Source: Salinibacterium sp. M195 (GTDB taxonomy: Bacteria; Actinomycetota; Actinomycetes; Actinomycetales; Microbacteriaceae). Taken from it: a stretch of DNA of 64,000 nt. Below, piece after piece: positions 63,231 through 64,000 of the stretch (positions are counted from its first letter, which is position 1; the number at the start of each line of letters is the position of its first letter). Position numbers and translations under genes: made by a program. Location of the stretch: contig NZ_CP040814.1 of the NCBI RefSeq assembly GCF_019443965.1, forward strand, positions 2,914,001 to 2,978,000, read 5' to 3'. The notes below the pieces were generated by a model. The model did no database searches and had not been told where the DNA came from. It saw only the letters and a program-made list of their open reading frames with translations.

Positions 63231-64000
63231 GCGTCGAAGAATTGACCACCGAAGAACTCATCGCCGCCGCCAGCGCCTGGCTCGAGCAAGACCCCGACGC
63301 GGTCACCCATACCGAACTCGAAGCGCTAATCACGGATGCTACGAACGGTGACGAGACGGCAATCGCCGGACTCCATCACCGCTTTGACACGCGGCTCGCG
63401 TTCGGCACTGCCGGGTTGCGCGGCGAATTGGGCGCCGGACCCAACCGCATGAACCGGGTTTTGGTCACTCAGGCGGCTGCAGGACTTGCCGCCTACCTGC
63501 TCACTCACGAGATCAGCCCGAGCATCGTGATCGGCTACGACGGCCGCATCAACTCTGAAGTTTTTGCTCGCGACACGGCAACCATCATGGCCGGGGCCGG
63601 TGTGCGCGCAATCCTTTTGCCGCGACTCCTCCCCACCCCTGTTCTCGCCTTCGCGGTACGCCACCTCAACGTCAGCGCTGGCGTGATGGTCACGGCCAGC
63701 CACAACCCCGCAAACGACAATGGCTACAAGGTCTATCTGGGCGGCGATAACCACGGTTCCCAGATCGTGCCGCCCGCCGACGCCGATATCGCTCACGCGA
63801 TCGATATCGTCGCCAAAGGGTCAATCGCCGAGCTGCCCCGCTCGACCGATTTCGTCACCACCGATGACGGTGTTGTTGACGAGTACATCTCTCGCACAGC
63901 GGCCCTCGTCGGCCCCGCCACCGACATCGTCTATACCTACACCGCCATGCACGGCGTGGGCTGGGAGACCAGCAATGCGGTCTACGCCAAGGCCGGCTTC
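63227..64000 (+). CDS. Phospho-sugar mutase (phosphomannomutase/phosphoglucomutase family), 5' part
   Basis: This frame is open for 258 codons to the right edge, so the C-terminal half is missing. RLAFGTAGLRGELGAGPNRMN is the N-terminal PGM/PMM motif, and VMVTASHNPANDNGYKVY contains the phosphoserine Ser and metal-binding loop. The family with this long N-terminal lead (AWLEQDP) includes PgcA/PmmB-type enzymes and phosphopentomutases. The overlap with the purine nucleoside phosphorylase gene makes a (deoxy)ribose 1-phosphate to 5-phosphate role likely, but hexose phosphates are also possible. Confidence 0.9.
   Translation, partial: MSVEELTTEELIAAASAWLEQDPDAVTHTELEALITDATNGDETAIAGLHHRFDTRLAFGTAGLRGELGAGPNRMNRVLVTQAAAGLAAYLLTHEISPSIVIGYDGRINSEVFARDTATIMAGAGVRAILLPRLLPTPVLAFAVRHLNVSAGVMVTASHNPANDNGYKVYLGGDNHGSQIVPPADADIAHAIDIVAKGSIAELPRSTDFVTTDDGVVDEYISRTAALVGPATDIVYTYTAMHGVGWETSNAVYAKAGF

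Overview
The window looks like a chromosomal segment of a high-GC actinobacterium, most probably Microbacteriaceae-like. This rests on gene content and style: dense ATGA/GTGA overlapping starts, frequent GTG/TTG starts, an LpdA-type NAD(P)H-quinone dehydrogenase without the disulfide, a DUF4349 lipoprotein, a VTC/DUF4956 pair and an actinobacterial-type exopolysaccharide (EPS) locus. No rRNA, tRNA, CRISPR array or transposase was recognised. Both ends cut through genes.

Region 1 (1-4852): after an unidentified membrane-anchored protein cut by the left edge comes a compact three-gene minus-strand operon that reads as a type II CBASS antiphage system. It encodes a cGAS/DncV-like nucleotidyltransferase ending in Gly, an E2-E1 fusion ligase (Cap2-like), and one 588-residue protein that appears to join a JAB/JAMM deconjugase (Cap3-like), a TIR domain and a SAVED ligand-sensing domain. 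Fusing the deconjugase to the effector is the most striking feature of the window.

Region 2 (5095-10049): class I ribonucleotide reductase, nrdA - a 26-codon ORF - nrdB. NrdB has Glu and Phe where E. coli has Asp84 and Tyr122, a class Ic-like signature. The CxxC tail expected at the NrdA C-terminus lies in the 26-codon ORF, joined by TAATG overlaps on both sides. Upstream of nrdA are a tandem NrdR-box pair and a DnaA-box cluster. Next is lhgO.

Region 3 (10306-42152): a large EPS/cell-surface polysaccharide locus. It holds a plus-strand group (anchored protein, MFS, propeller-like protein, GT2), a minus-strand polymerase plus two Wzz-like proteins, a secreted beta-helix protein, two plus-strand glycosyltransferases, and a 13-gene minus-strand operon running from sugar-nucleotide enzymes through transferases and a Wzx-like flippase to an AMP ligase, a PLP decarboxylase, an acyl carrier protein, a GT2 and a deacetylase. 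A 1884-residue secreted protein with five DUF4082-like modules follows. The ligase/decarboxylase/ACP trio suggests an ACP-tethered acyl or amino-acyl group used to decorate the polymer.

Region 4 (42292-64000): housekeeping and transport genes: an MFS, a MetQ-MetN-MetI-type ABC importer, an aldo/keto reductase, a VTC-domain protein with DUF4956, an M50-like protease, a flavin hydroxylase with an alpha/beta hydrolase, a DUF4349 lipoprotein, a luciferase-like oxidoreductase, a membrane alpha/beta hydrolase, glpK-glpD with a divergent SorC-family regulator, an LpdA-type reductase, and purine nucleoside phosphorylase overlapping the start of a phosphohexomutase cut by the right edge.
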